A DNA stretch of 64,000 bases from an uncultured Candidatus Saccharibacteria bacterium (GCA_946406315.1 CAMJKD010000004.1:1-64000), one strand, 5' to 3'. Shown: positions 19,416-29,297, counted from the stretch's first letter. Notes: a model not told the origin generated them from the sequence alone. Made by a program: numbers and translations.

Positions 19416-20131
19416 AGAAAAATAAAAGAAGCAATAAAGTAAAAATTGGTCTTTATATAGCGGCTGTCTTGGTTATAGCGGGCGTAGTCTTTGTGGGATT
19501 ATTCTTTGCTAATAAATCCAAGGACGAACAAGTTGAAAAAGTTAACTATAAGGAAGTACGAGCAGAGGTCCAAGAATTCATGAATGGCAGGGAAGAAACG
19601 GAGAAATTTTTGGATTTAAAGATTAAATCTGTAAAATTGAGCGAGGAAGAGCAGAAGATAGTTGATAAGTTTGAGGAAGTTGTGCCGGATGATAATAAGA
19701 TGCAGGCAGTTTTGCAAAAAGTAAAAGATGTTAATGCTAATAAAGACAGAGCTATCGAAGAGGCGGTCAATAAAGTGGCGCTTTCTTATATCAATTTACG
19801 TAAACTGTATCTGGTAGAAAAGGATATGTCGGTGATGTATGATGGCGAACTGAGCGATAAGGACTTGGAGGCGTTAAGCAAATCGGATTATGAATATTTA
19901 GTCAATATGGCAAAGGTTATTAATGATTATCGAGGTAAGGTGAAGAAACTGAGCGTAAAAGATAAAGATTTCGAGAAGAACTACAAGTCATTGCTGGAGG
20001 AGGGCGAGAGTTTGAATAAAAAATACGCGACAGTAAAGTATGAGGATATTATTGGAGTAAAAAAGGAAGACGTTTTGGCCTACTATGATAGAATTGATGA
20101 GTTAAATAGAACTTTACTTGGGCAAGAATAA
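19409..20131 (+). CDS. Single-pass membrane protein, coiled-coil domain
   Basis: 240 aa with start ATG 19409, which overlaps the stop of the protease gene and is preceded by GGGTGA; the track start at 19397 is possible. Basic N-terminus (KKNKRSNKVK), one membrane helix (IGLYIAAVLVIAGVVFVGLFF), then a charged, almost entirely helical extracytoplasmic domain rich in Lys and Glu. No family recognised. Tight packing with the DUF3152-like protease and the next gene suggests one operon. Confidence 0.65.
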   Translation: MVKKNKRSNKVKIGLYIAAVLVIAGVVFVGLFFANKSKDEQVEKVNYKEVRAEVQEFMNGREETEKFLDLKIKSVKLSEEEQKIVDKFEEVVPDDNKMQAVLQKVKDVNANKDRAIEEAVNKVALSYINLRKLYLVEKDMSVMYDGELSDKDLEALSKSDYEYLVNMAKVINDYRGKVKKLSVKDKDFEKNYKSLLEEGESLNKKYATVKYEDIIGVKKEDVLAYYDRIDELNRTLLGQE

Positions 20132-20134
20132 AAA

Positions 20135-21058
20135 ATGAAAAGATTAATTTTAGTTTATAATCCGCGTAGTTCGCATTATTTGCGCGTAAAGGAAGAAGTG
20201 GTTGATCGTCTGCGTGGGTTAAAGGGGTGGATGCTAGGAAAATTTGAAGTTGCCGATACGGACGTAGATGATAATGCGTGTAGATTGGCAAAGATTTTGA
20301 GAGACGGCGATGTGGTAATAGCGGCAGGCGGTGACGGGACGGCGAATATTGCGATTAATGGAATTATGCAATCTGAGCATCAGAATATTCGAATAGGCGT
20401 GCTTGGCTATGGTAATTTTAACGATATGGCGCGGACATTTGGGAAGCTAAGCTTAGATGAAATTATGCAGAATGTTGGGTATGCTAGAGAAGTCTGGCCG
20501 CTTGAATGTTCGATTAACGGTAAGCATTGGCGTTATGGGATGTGCTACTTTACGATTGGTATGTTTGCGGAAGCTTGCGCGGTGTTCGATCATCCAAAGA
20601 CGCGAAAGGCGTTGCAAAAGGGGAAGAAGAGCATGTTTTTTAGTTTGTCAGTTTTAGTACGCTGGTGGCTGAAACAGCGTAAGAAGCATTGTTTTATGCC
20701 GGAATTTAGCTTGGGAGATTTGAATGGGAATTTTGTGACTAGCAAAGGTGCTTCCGATTATATGGCCATAAATGGAAGGACGGTTGCAAAGATGATGCGA
20801 GGTGGAAAATATAGTGAACAGAAAGACTGTTTTTTGAGCGCAACTGGCGTGATGACGAAGTTTTGGCCGCTGGCAATTATGATGCTACGTAGTATTTTGA
20901 AACGGATACCGGGCGAAGAGAGCAATTATGATTGCTTGATTTTTCGACGACCGGCGAAGATGATGTTTCAGGCGGAAGGGGAATATAAGATGATTGAAAA
21001 TGTTTCGATGGTGGAGGTTCGTAAGTCGGAAAAGCCACTTCTTGCTATAATGAAATAA
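20135..21058 (+). CDS. Diacylglycerol kinase/YegS-like lipid kinase
   Basis: 307 aa with the DAGK catalytic fold: YNPRSSH at the start, then VVIAAGGDGTANIAINGIM containing the nucleotide-binding GGDGT loop, and LGYGNFNDMAR, equivalent to the G-T-NDFAR motif of the family but with Tyr-Gly in place of Gly-Thr. It would phosphorylate a membrane lipid such as diacylglycerol; the exact acceptor is not known. It starts 4 bp after the previous stop and is followed immediately by the TlyA-like gene. The C-terminal beta domain (FQAEGEYKMIENVSMVEV) is present, so it looks complete. Confidence 0.82.
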   Translation: MKRLILVYNPRSSHYLRVKEEVVDRLRGLKGWMLGKFEVADTDVDDNACRLAKILRDGDVVIAAGGDGTANIAINGIMQSEHQNIRIGVLGYGNFNDMARTFGKLSLDEIMQNVGYAREVWPLECSINGKHWRYGMCYFTIGMFAEACAVFDHPKTRKALQKGKKSMFFSLSVLVRWWLKQRKKHCFMPEFSLGDLNGNFVTSKGASDYMAINGRTVAKMMRGGKYSEQKDCFLSATGVMTKFWPLAIMMLRSILKRIPGEESNYDCLIFRRPAKMMFQAEGEYKMIENVSMVEVRKSEKPLLAIMK

Positions 21059-21622
21059 ATGAATGTTGTTGGCAGGGCAGGCTATAAACTAGATGATGCC
21101 ATAAAGGCGTTTAAGGTGGATATGCGCGGAAAAACCGTGCTAGATATTGGCTCGTCGACAGGTGGCTTTACGCAGTGCGCTTTAAGGAGAGGGGCAGCAC
21201 ATGTAATAGCAGTCGAAAAGGGTACAATGCAAATGAAAGCACCGTTACGTTTTGATGCGCGAGTGGAGTTATATGAGAAGATGGATATTTTTGATTTCCA
21301 TTGTATGCCGCCAGATATTATTTTGGCGGATGTGAGTTTTGTGAGTTTGCGAAAAGTTTTGCGCTATGCGGCGAAAGAGTTAGCAGATGAGCATACGGAG
21401 TATCTTGTGATGCTAAAGCCGCAATTTGAGGCGAGAAAAGATCAGTTGAAAGATGGTATCGTAAAGAATAATCGGATGCGACGAGAAATCATCGCGGAAT
21501 TTGAATATTGGTTAAAAAGAAATCATTTTGTTATTAAAGACAAACGCGACAACGAATTAGCGGGACGATTTGGGAATGTAGAGAGGTTTTATTATCTAAG
21601 AGGAAATATGGGTGTTATTTAG
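21059..21622 (+). CDS. TlyA-like rRNA methyltransferase lacking the S4 domain
   Basis: 187 aa. FtsJ/RrmJ-type methyltransferase core: RAGYKLDDAIKAFKVD, SAM motif VLDIGSSTGGFTQCALRRGA, DVSFVSLRKVL, and LVMLKPQFEARKD. These match TlyA (2'-O-ribose methylation of rRNA), but TlyA normally has an N-terminal S4 RNA-binding domain of about 60 aa, missing here. Protein starts directly at the catalytic domain. ATG is the base after the previous stop codon, so translation is probably coupled to the lipid kinase. Confidence 0.8.
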   Translation: MNVVGRAGYKLDDAIKAFKVDMRGKTVLDIGSSTGGFTQCALRRGAAHVIAVEKGTMQMKAPLRFDARVELYEKMDIFDFHCMPPDIILADVSFVSLRKVLRYAAKELADEHTEYLVMLKPQFEARKDQLKDGIVKNNRMRREIIAEFEYWLKRNHFVIKDKRDNELAGRFGNVERFYYLRGNMGVI

Positions 21623-21697
21623 CCTTATTGGTTGATTTTCCGCATATTTGTAGAAAAATGTCAAATGCTACGAGAATGGATTAGGCGGTTTTCGTGG

Positions 21698-21703
21698 TAG
21701 AAT
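21698..21703 (+). promoter_or_regulatory. -10 box of dnaE, leaderless type
   Basis: TAGAAT, 6 nt, ATG (21710). Confidence 0.5.
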
Positions 21704-21709
21704 GATTAT

Positions 21710-24700
21710 ATGGCAATGGAGGAACAACTTAAACCAAGTGATTTTGTGCATTTGCATAATCACACGCACTACTCGCTTCTTGACGGTTTGACGAAAGTCG
21801 ATGAGTTAGTCGATTTCGTGAAAGAGAAGGGTATGGAAGCAGTGGCGGTGACCGATCATGGTACCATGTCTGGTTTGATTGACCTTTATAAAACGGCCTC
21901 CGATGCGGGAATAAAACCGATTTTAGGTTTAGAGGCGTATGTGGCGGCGCGACGAATGGAGGATCGCGATCCGGCTTACGATAAGGAGCGGTTTCATATT
22001 ACTTTACTAGCGATGAATGATAAAGGTTTTGAAAATCTTTGTCGTTTGATGACTTTGGCGGAAACAGAGGGTAAATATTACAAGCCACGTATCGATCATC
22101 GCATTATGGAGGAATATAACGAGGGTATTATTTGTTGTTCTGGCTGCGCTGGTTCGGAAATTTCTATGGCAATTCGAGCGGACGATGATGAACGAACACG
22201 AGAATTAATTGATTGGTACTCAAAAGTTTACAAAGATCGTTTTTATCTGGAAATGCAGGACCATGGACATCCAGATTCGCCGACGCATTGGTCGGAGCAG
22301 ACAAAGATTAATAATAAGTTGATGGAGTTATCGAAAGAGACGGGGTTACCGTTAGTAGTAACTTGTGATGGTCACTATTTGAAGCATGAGGATCAAGATG
22401 CGCACGAGGTGTTGCTTTGCGTAGGTACTGGCAGTAAGATTACTGACGAAAATAGAATGACATTGAAAGATTTTCAACTTAACGTGATCCCGCCGGAGGA
22501 CATTATTAAGCGATGGAGCAAAACTTGCCCAGAGGCAGTGCGGAATACGAAGCGGATTGCAGATCGTTGCAACGTGAAGATTGAGCTAGGTAGAATTTTA
22601 ATTCCAAAGTTTCCAATTGAGACGGGGGAGACGGAAAAAGAGTATCTCGATAAGTTGGTTTTTAGGGGGTTGGCGGAACGTTTTGGGTACTTATCGAAAG
22701 AGGATGCTGATCAGAAGAGTGTTGAAGAAATTCGACCATTACTACCAAAAGAAGTTTTGGATCGGATTGATTACGAATTGGCGACGGTAGATAAGATGGG
22801 CTATAATGGCTACTTCTTGATTGTGCAGGATTTCATTAACTGGGGGAAGAACCAGGGCATTATTTATGGACCAGGTCGCGGTTCGGCAGCGGGTTCTTTG
22901 TTGGCGTATGCGATTCATATAACGGATTTAAATCCGCTTGATTATGATTTACTCTTTGAGCGTTTCTTGAACCCAGATCGTATCTCGATGCCGGATATTG
23001 ATACGGATATTCAGGATAACCGGCGTGATGAAGTTATTGAGTATTGTACGCAGAAATACGGCAAAGGTCGGGTGAGTAATATTTGTACTTTCGGTAAGAT
23101 GATGGCAAAGAACGCGGTACGTGATGTGGCGCGGGTATTGGACGTGCCATTTGCGGAGGCGGATCGAATTGCGAAATTAGTACCAGATCCGGTAATGGGG
23201 CACCATGTGAAGTTGAAAGACGCAATCGTAAATGAGCCAGATTTAAAGAAGGAATACGAGACAAATCCGACCGCAAAAGAAGTGATTGACTTGGCGATGC
23301 GTCTAGAGGGGACAATTCGTTCGCACGGTGTACATGCTTGCGGTGTGGTGATTGCGCCAGATGATTTGGTGAAGTTTATGCCGCTGGAAGTTTCGGCGAA
23401 GGGGCCGTTAGCGACACAATACCCTGGTCCGCAGGTTGAGGAGCTAGGCCTGCTCAAGATGGACTTCTTGGGTCTGTCGAACCTTTCGGTGATTCAGCAG
23501 GCTTTGCGCATTATTAAGAAGGTTCATGGCAAGAAGATTGACATGAATAAGTTGCCGTTGGATGATGATAAGGTTTATGAATTATTCCGCAAAGGAGATA
23601 CGACCGGCGTATTCCAGTTTGAATCGGCGGGTATGAAGCGATATTTGCGCGAGCTGCAACCAACGGCTTTTGATGATCTAATCGCTATGAACGCACTTTA
23701 TCGTCCGGGTCCAATGCAGTTTATTGAAAGCTTTATTAAGCGTAAGCACGGGGAAGAGCCGATTACTTATTTGCATCCCGGTTTGGAAAACTCGCTCAAA
23801 AGTACTTATGGTATCTTGATTTATCAGGAGCAGTTCATGCAGGCATCGAAGGAATGGTGCGGCTTTACGGGTGGGCAGGCGGATACTTTACGTAAGGCGG
23901 TTGGTAAGAAAAAAGTTGACTTAATGAATAAGATGAAACCGTTATTTATTGAAGGAGCGGTGAATGTTGGCGGTGCAACGAAAGAAATAGCGGAAACTTT
24001 TTGGAGTCAGTTGCTTGATTTTGCGAACTATTGTTTTAATAAGAGTCATGCGGCGTGTTATGCTTTGGTGGCGTATTGGACAGCATACTTGAAGACTTAT
24101 TATCCAGAGGCATTTATGGCGGCACTGATGACGGCAGATATGCGCTGGACGGATCGTTTGGCGATTGAGATGACGGAATGTAAGCACATGGGTATCCAAG
24201 TGCTTGGACCAGATATTAATGAATCGTATCCAGATTTTGCGACGGTGGGTAAAACGAAGACGATTCGTTTTGGTTTAGCGGCGATTAAGGGTATGGGCAA
24301 AGCTTTGGCGGAAGAAGTGGTTGACGAACGCGATAAGGGTGGGAAGTTCAAATCGGTTTGCGATTTTGCGAAACGAGTGTCGGGGCAGAAGTTTAATAAA
24401 AAGAGCTGGGAATCGGTAATCAAGACGGGCGGTTTCGATTGCTTCGGTGATCGTTCGGATTTATTGTTTAACTTGGATAAGATTCAGGCTTATGGCAATA
24501 AGATGCAAAAAGATGCGGCGAATGGCCAAACGGATTTATTTGGTGCAATGGGGGCGGTGGCAGAGGTGCCGGAAGTAGAGATTCAGCCAGCACCAACGAA
24601 ATATTCCGATAAAGAGCAGCTGATGTGGGAACGCGATTTGATGGGGCTATATATTTCGGCGCACCCGCTAGACAAGTATGATACCTATTTTGAAGAGCAA

Positions 24701-25420
24701 ACGATGCCGATTAACGAGATTAAACCAAATCTAGATGGAGCGAATGTGATTGTGGGTGGAATTATCACAAACGTACGTTCGCTAGTAACGAAGAGTGGTT
24801 CAAAAATGGCCTTTGTGAAGATAGAAGACAAGATGTCCGAGATAGAGGTGATTGTTTTTCCGAAAACTTATGAGGAAGTGGGAGCGAAGTTAGTACAAGA
24901 TGCTGTTGTAAAAATTACTGGAAAGGTAAACGCGTCAGATAGGGATGGCAACAAGACGGATGAAGCGAAGATAAATGCCGAAGCGGTAGATATTATTACG
25001 GATGAAGAATTGGAAAACTATGAGTCGACGGGAGCAAAATTGAAGGCACCGACAAAAGGGGTTTCACATAAACCGCGTGGCAAGGTGGCGGCAACAAATG
25101 TTGACGGCGGTCATGGTGGCGGAGGTTTTCGCAAGGGAAGTAGTAGACCGGTGACGCATTTTAAAACGAGCGAAAGCGATGTGAATGCGCAGCCAATGAA
25201 ACCGAAAAAGGTCTTCGTGAGAGTAATGGATCCGTCGAACAAAGAGGCGTTGATTGGATTAAAGCAGAGCTGCGCGGTGTATCCGGGTTTATCGGAAGTG
25301 ATTTTAGTAATTGGTGAAGAAAAGAAAGCGATGCGGATGCCATTCCGCTGTGAGCCAGAGGAAGCTTTGGTTGATGAATTAACGAAAATATTCGGTGAAG
25401 AAGGTGTGGTAGTAAAGTGA
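21710..25420 (+). CDS. dnaE: DNA polymerase III subunit alpha
   Basis: Replicative polymerase, 1236 aa. PHP domain at the N-terminus (HLHNHTHYSLLDG, VTDHGTMSG), C-family polymerase core with GPGRGSAAGSLLAYA and the catalytic PDIDTDIQ near residue 430, fingers and thumb, helix-hairpin-helix region, and an OB fold near 1010-1080 (VIVGGIITNVRSLVTKSGSK). The order is that of DnaE, not PolC, and no inserted exonuclease domain is seen. It ends with TGA, which shows TGA is read as stop here. A second ATG two codons in could also be the start. A terminator follows at once. Confidence 0.97.
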   Translation: MAMEEQLKPSDFVHLHNHTHYSLLDGLTKVDELVDFVKEKGMEAVAVTDHGTMSGLIDLYKTASDAGIKPILGLEAYVAARRMEDRDPAYDKERFHITLLAMNDKGFENLCRLMTLAETEGKYYKPRIDHRIMEEYNEGIICCSGCAGSEISMAIRADDDERTRELIDWYSKVYKDRFYLEMQDHGHPDSPTHWSEQTKINNKLMELSKETGLPLVVTCDGHYLKHEDQDAHEVLLCVGTGSKITDENRMTLKDFQLNVIPPEDIIKRWSKTCPEAVRNTKRIADRCNVKIELGRILIPKFPIETGETEKEYLDKLVFRGLAERFGYLSKEDADQKSVEEIRPLLPKEVLDRIDYELATVDKMGYNGYFLIVQDFINWGKNQGIIYGPGRGSAAGSLLAYAIHITDLNPLDYDLLFERFLNPDRISMPDIDTDIQDNRRDEVIEYCTQKYGKGRVSNICTFGKMMAKNAVRDVARVLDVPFAEADRIAKLVPDPVMGHHVKLKDAIVNEPDLKKEYETNPTAKEVIDLAMRLEGTIRSHGVHACGVVIAPDDLVKFMPLEVSAKGPLATQYPGPQVEELGLLKMDFLGLSNLSVIQQALRIIKKVHGKKIDMNKLPLDDDKVYELFRKGDTTGVFQFESAGMKRYLRELQPTAFDDLIAMNALYRPGPMQFIESFIKRKHGEEPITYLHPGLENSLKSTYGILIYQEQFMQASKEWCGFTGGQADTLRKAVGKKKVDLMNKMKPLFIEGAVNVGGATKEIAETFWSQLLDFANYCFNKSHAACYALVAYWTAYLKTYYPEAFMAALMTADMRWTDRLAIEMTECKHMGIQVLGPDINESYPDFATVGKTKTIRFGLAAIKGMGKALAEEVVDERDKGGKFKSVCDFAKRVSGQKFNKKSWESVIKTGGFDCFGDRSDLLFNLDKIQAYGNKMQKDAANGQTDLFGAMGAVAEVPEVEIQPAPTKYSDKEQLMWERDLMGLYISAHPLDKYDTYFEEQTMPINEIKPNLDGANVIVGGIITNVRSLVTKSGSKMAFVKIEDKMSEIEVIVFPKTYEEVGAKLVQDAVVKITGKVNASDRDGNKTDEAKINAEAVDIITDEELENYESTGAKLKAPTKGVSHKPRGKVAATNVDGGHGGGGFRKGSSRPVTHFKTSESDVNAQPMKPKKVFVRVMDPSNKEALIGLKQSCAVYPGLSEVILVIGEEKKAMRMPFRCEPEEALVDELTKIFGEEGVVVK

Positions 25421-25426
25421 ACAAAA

Positions 25427-25451
25427 AATACCCCCTTGAAAGGGGGTATTT
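25427..25451. terminator. Bidirectional terminator between dnaE and LOG-like gene
   Basis: AATACCCCC-TTGAAA-GGGGGTATT with T-runs on both strands, between convergent genes. Confidence 0.9.
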
Positions 25452-26192
25452 TTAAATGATTTTTTTATAGAAACGATTACCATCGGATGGTTTCTTGTTG
25501 TAGATATTGTCATAAATACTGCGGTGACCGATTTTATTAGCAGCTTTGACAATCTCGTTAATATCATCGGTAATTTTGTATATTTTACGATCGGCTGAAT
25601 TAATGGTTTTGAGAGATTTTTGCATTTTAGTTTCAAACCAGCGATCGAGCGGTTTCCAGAATGATTTGCCAACTAGAAAAATTGGCATTTTTGGCATTTT
25701 TCCTTCTTGCATGAGGATTTGAATTTCGGAATATTCATCGAGTGTACCAAAGCCACCAGGGAAAAAGACGTAAACTTTTGAACACATAGTAAGCATAACC
25801 TTACGCGCAAAGAAGTAGCGGAACTCCATTTGGTCGGTTACGTAGGGATTGATATGTTGTTCGTGTGCGAGTTGAATATTGAGACCAATACTGCGACCAC
25901 CGGCTTCGTAGGCGCCACGGTTGGCGGCTTCCATGATGCTTGGTCCGCCGCCGGTAATGACTGGATGACCGTTTTGGGCGAGTTTATAGCCTAATTCACG
26001 GGCAAGTTTGCACCATTTGCTTGTTTGCGGAATGCGAGCTGAGCCGAAGATGGTTACACCTTGAGAAAAAGTACGAATTTTAGAAAGGCCACGTTCAAGA
26101 TCTTTAGCATAACGCAAGGAACGTTCGACATCCTCTTGGTTAAGCTCTCCTTCGGCAATAGCTTCAAGCCATTTAGTAACAGCGTCATCCAT
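25452..26192 (-). CDS. LOG-family (TIGR00730-type) Rossmann protein
   Basis: 246 aa. GGGPSIMEAANRGAYEAGG and PGGFGTLDEYSEI are the two signatures of the LOG family, which includes cytokinin riboside 5'-monophosphate phosphoribohydrolases (AMP hydrolysis to base and ribose 5-phosphate). The N-terminal extension of about 40 aa is helical. It is the last gene of the sugar-phosphate operon and begins 2 bp after the PfkB kinase gene. Release of ribose 5-phosphate would fit rpiB and rpe upstream, an inference from context. Confidence 0.88.
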   Translation of the reverse strand: MDDAVTKWLEAIAEGELNQEDVERSLRYAKDLERGLSKIRTFSQGVTIFGSARIPQTSKWCKLARELGYKLAQNGHPVITGGGPSIMEAANRGAYEAGGRSIGLNIQLAHEQHINPYVTDQMEFRYFFARKVMLTMCSKVYVFFPGGFGTLDEYSEIQILMQEGKMPKMPIFLVGKSFWKPLDRWFETKMQKSLKTINSADRKIYKITDDINEIVKAANKIGHRSIYDNIYNKKPSDGNRFYKKII

Positions 26193-26194
26193 GT

Positions 26195-27148
26195 CTAACG
26201 TACCTCCTGAATGGGCATATCGTGTAGTTTGGCGCGCTTATTAAGAATGCCAGTTTTACTACCAATTTTTTGAACAACTGAAGTAGAGTTGGCAGAGGCA
26301 AAGATGAGGGATTCCTTAAAACTGCGCCCATCGGCGTAGGCGGCGAGGAAGCCGGAGCCAAAAGAATCGCCGGCCCCAGTAGCGTCTTTGATTGGGACAT
26401 CTTCGTAAAGACCAATGCGATATGTTTCGTTACCGTCGGTAGCGATAGCGCCTTGATTGCCGTCGGTTACGATGGCGGCAGGTACGTAATTTGAGAGGCG
26501 AGCGATAATTTCAGCAAGGATATTACCGTCGACAATTTGTTTAGCCTCTTTTCTATTCATAATGAGGACGTCGACGTCGGAGAGGAGGCCGAGTAGTTTG
26601 CGTTGATGCTGAAGTTCGAGATTGCCGGGATTGAACATGATTTTAATACCCATCAAGTGAGCTTTGGTAAAGAATTGATCGAGCATATTCATATTGCCAC
26701 GCATTGTTGTGACATAGAGCCAGTCGGGATGGATAGTATCGAGATCGTCGGGGCTAATAGCGTCAAATTTTGCAGAGGCACCACGGCAAGTAAGAATGGT
26801 GCGCTCGCCGTTTGGGGCGAGTAGAATAACTGAGTAACCAGTATGGTCATTTGGGATGTATGTTACGTAACTATTATCGATACCTTCGTCATCGAAGGAG
26901 GCGAGAATGGCGGCTCCGGCTGGGTCGTTGGAGATGCAGCCAATAAAAATAGATTCATGACCATAGCGCGCAAAAGTTGTAGCGGCATTAGAGGCGCCGC
27001 CGCCAGTGCTGAATTGAACTTTATCGATGTCAATTTTGGCGCCGAGCTCGATTTGATTGAAAAAACCGCGTTTATTAGTGCCAAAATCGTCATGGTCGAC
27101 GAGATACACGTCTTGTAGAGCGGCGCCAACGCTTACAATGCGAGCCAT
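26195..27148 (-). CDS. PfkB-family carbohydrate kinase
   Basis: 317 aa, ribokinase fold. The GG switch FSTGGGASNAATTFARYG near residue 47 and the catalytic DATGAGDSFGSGFLAAY near 250 are both intact. The sequence looks closer to adenosine/ribokinase-like members than to phosphofructokinase, but the substrate cannot be fixed from sequence. Its ATG shares one base with the stop of rpe, so the two are translationally coupled. Confidence 0.88.
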   Translation of the reverse strand: MARIVSVGAALQDVYLVDHDDFGTNKRGFFNQIELGAKIDIDKVQFSTGGGASNAATTFARYGHESIFIGCISNDPAGAAILASFDDEGIDNSYVTYIPNDHTGYSVILLAPNGERTILTCRGASAKFDAISPDDLDTIHPDWLYVTTMRGNMNMLDQFFTKAHLMGIKIMFNPGNLELQHQRKLLGLLSDVDVLIMNRKEAKQIVDGNILAEIIARLSNYVPAAIVTDGNQGAIATDGNETYRIGLYEDVPIKDATGAGDSFGSGFLAAYADGRSFKESLIFASANSTSVVQKIGSKTGILNKRAKLHDMPIQEVR

Positions 27149-27798
27149 TAAATTGGATCCTCCTTTTCTGTTTCTTTGTTTAGTTCTTCAAATACTTTGG
27201 CGGAGTCTTCAGCTTTGCTGAGAGCACTGCCGACGTTAATGACAGAAATGCCAATATGAGCGAGCTGACGGGCATTTTCGAGGTTGGCTCCGCCATCCCA
27301 GCCAATTTCAATGCTGCTATGAATGTCTTGAATTAGTGCAACTTTTTCTCCGAGTAGTAAATCGGCAGTACCGCCATATTTGCCAAGTTCACCGGAGAAG
27401 ATAAGAGCATGGTCGGCGGCGTTTAAAATAGCTTTAATGCTACCTGGATAAACGCTGCGGACGATAGCGACGCCAACTTTGATGCCGTTTTGCTTGAGCG
27501 TGTCAAAGATAGGCAAGAGGTCGTCGTGTGCTTCGGCGTGGAAAATGACTAAATTTGGATGTAGTTTGAGCAGATTGTCTAGATGTTCTGCTGGTTCGGA
27601 AGTAATCATGTGAATATCAATCGTCCAACCTTTTGGCCACCAGATGGCGGTTTCGTCGATGGTTTTATTAGGAGCAAGGGTGCCATCGGAAATATCGACA
27701 TGAACGCGCTTAGCAAAAGGATAGTACCTTTCAACTAGTTGTTTGTACTCGATTGGCGATGATGTGAGAATGGTTGGGGCGATTGTTGTGATTGCCAT
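27148..27798 (-). CDS. rpe: Ribulose-phosphate 3-epimerase-like protein
   Basis: 216 aa TIM barrel. IAPTILTSSPIEYKQLVERY at the start, VHVDISDGT (metal/substrate Asp), DIHMITSEP, and IGWDGGANLENA correspond to the family's MDVMDG, DVHLM and VDGG motifs. The second motif reads VDISDG, and the third is WDGG, so the sequence is somewhat divergent. Interconverts ribulose 5-phosphate and xylulose 5-phosphate. It lies 1 bp after rpiB. Confidence 0.85.
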   Translation of the reverse strand: MAITTIAPTILTSSPIEYKQLVERYYPFAKRVHVDISDGTLAPNKTIDETAIWWPKGWTIDIHMITSEPAEHLDNLLKLHPNLVIFHAEAHDDLLPIFDTLKQNGIKVGVAIVRSVYPGSIKAILNAADHALIFSGELGKYGGTADLLLGEKVALIQDIHSSIEIGWDGGANLENARQLAHIGISVINVGSALSKAEDSAKVFEELNKETEKEDPI

Positions 27799-27799
27799 A

Positions 27800-28240
27800 T
27801 TAATCCTCGTCTAGTTTTAGGTTTCGGCGTTGATATTTGGGGTGACGAATCGGCTCGCCATGGACGAAACTCTCGATGATTTCTATGTGACGATTTTGAT
27901 CCTGATCGGCGGATAGGCAGAGGATGTTAGCATCATTGTGACTGCGGGTTTCAAGCGCATCTGCGGATGAGTGACAAATGGCGGCACGAATACCTTTAAA
28001 ACGGTTGGCTTGCATAGCGACGCCTTGTGCGGAACCGCAGATTAAGATACCGAAAGTGTCTGGTTCGTGTGCATTTAAGACGGCACGTGCGACTTGTTTT
28101 GCGTAATCATTATAATCGTCCTCGGCATCAAAATCGTGAGGACCAAAATCGGTATGTGGGATAGATTTAGTTTCTAGCCAGTTTACAATATGATTCTTGA
28201 GTTTAAAGCCGCGATGGTCGGCGCCGAGGAATATATACAT
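27800..28240 (-). CDS. rpiB: RpiB/LacA/LacB-family sugar-phosphate isomerase
   Basis: 146 aa. GADHRGFKLKNHI at the start, then LICGSAQGVAMQANRFKGIRAA where the catalytic Cys sits, and SHNDANILCLSA. This fits ribose 5-phosphate isomerase B. It lies 4 bp after gap and 1 bp before rpe in the same operon, giving the isomerase and epimerase of the non-oxidative pentose phosphate branch side by side. Confidence 0.92.
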   Translation of the reverse strand: MYIFLGADHRGFKLKNHIVNWLETKSIPHTDFGPHDFDAEDDYNDYAKQVARAVLNAHEPDTFGILICGSAQGVAMQANRFKGIRAAICHSSADALETRSHNDANILCLSADQDQNRHIEIIESFVHGEPIRHPKYQRRNLKLDED

Positions 28241-28244
28241 GATC

Positions 28245-29255
28245 TTACTCTTGACTCATTTTGCCGAGGTCGACGCTTAGTTCGACAAGGCGGTTACTGT
28301 AGCCCCATTCGTTGTCGTACCAAGCAACAACTTTGATAAGGTTGCCGCCAATAACGTCGGTGAGTTTAAGATCTACGATAGATGAATGTGAATTACCGCG
28401 ATAATCGACGGATACGAGTTCTTCTTCGGTGGCATCAAGAATACCTTGATAATATGGGTCGGCGGCAGCTTTTTTAAACATCTCGTTGATTTCTTCGACA
28501 GTAGTGTCGCGCTTTGTGACGGCGGTAATATCTGAAAGGGAAACTACTGGGGTTGGGACGCGAACGGAAAGACCATTAAACTTGCCTTTAAGTGAAGGAA
28601 TGGTAAGGGCGGCAGCTTTACTGGCACCAGTGGTGGTTGGAACGATATTTTCGGCAGCAGAACGTGCTTCGCGAATATCCTTAGCTGGAGCGTCTTGAAG
28701 CTTTTGGCTGGCAGTATAGCTATGGACGGTAGTCATCATAGCTTTTTCGATGCCGATATTATCTTCGAGAACTTTCATGACTGGTGCAATACAGTTTGTA
28801 GTGCAGGACGCATTGGAGATGATTTGGTCGTCTGCAGTGACATCATCTTCATTTACACCAAGTACGATGGTTTTTGCGCCTTCGCCTTTGGCTGGAGCGG
28901 AGATAACTACTTTTTTGGCGCCGGCATCAATATGTGCGCGGGCGGCTGCTGGGTCAGTGAAGAAGCCAGTACATTCAATAACGACATCAATGTTCATTTC
29001 TTTCCAAGGGAGATTAGCTGGTTCCTTTTCAGAAAGAACGCGGATATGTTTGCCGTCGACTATAATATCTTCGCCATCGGCGCTAACATCTTTTGAATAG
29101 ATACCGTAGTTGGAATCGTACTTTAGTAGATGCGCCAAGGTTGGAGCGTCGGTGAGGTCGTTAATAGCAACGATTTCAGCGTCGTTGCGGTCAAAAGCAA
29201 TTTTGAACGCATTACGACCAATACGCCCAAAGCCGTTGATGGCAATTTTTACCAT
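28245..29255 (-). CDS. gap: Glyceraldehyde-3-phosphate dehydrogenase
   Basis: 336 aa. INGFGRIGRNAFK (NAD-binding), catalytic NASCTTNC with the active-site Cys near residue 155, and WYDNEWGYSNRLVEL at the end are all present, so the enzyme looks complete. First gene of the gap-rpiB-rpe-PfkB-LOG operon. It is SD-led (AGGAG before ATG) with TATAAT at 29298-29303 about 40 nt upstream, unlike the leaderless genes. Confidence 0.97.
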   Translation of the reverse strand: MVKIAINGFGRIGRNAFKIAFDRNDAEIVAINDLTDAPTLAHLLKYDSNYGIYSKDVSADGEDIIVDGKHIRVLSEKEPANLPWKEMNIDVVIECTGFFTDPAAARAHIDAGAKKVVISAPAKGEGAKTIVLGVNEDDVTADDQIISNASCTTNCIAPVMKVLEDNIGIEKAMMTTVHSYTASQKLQDAPAKDIREARSAAENIVPTTTGASKAAALTIPSLKGKFNGLSVRVPTPVVSLSDITAVTKRDTTVEEINEMFKKAAADPYYQGILDATEEELVSVDYRGNSHSSIVDLKLTDVIGGNLIKVVAWYDNEWGYSNRLVELSVDLGKMSQE

Positions 29256-29297
29256 GTCTATAGTTCTCCTAATGATTATTAGATGGTACTTATGCTT

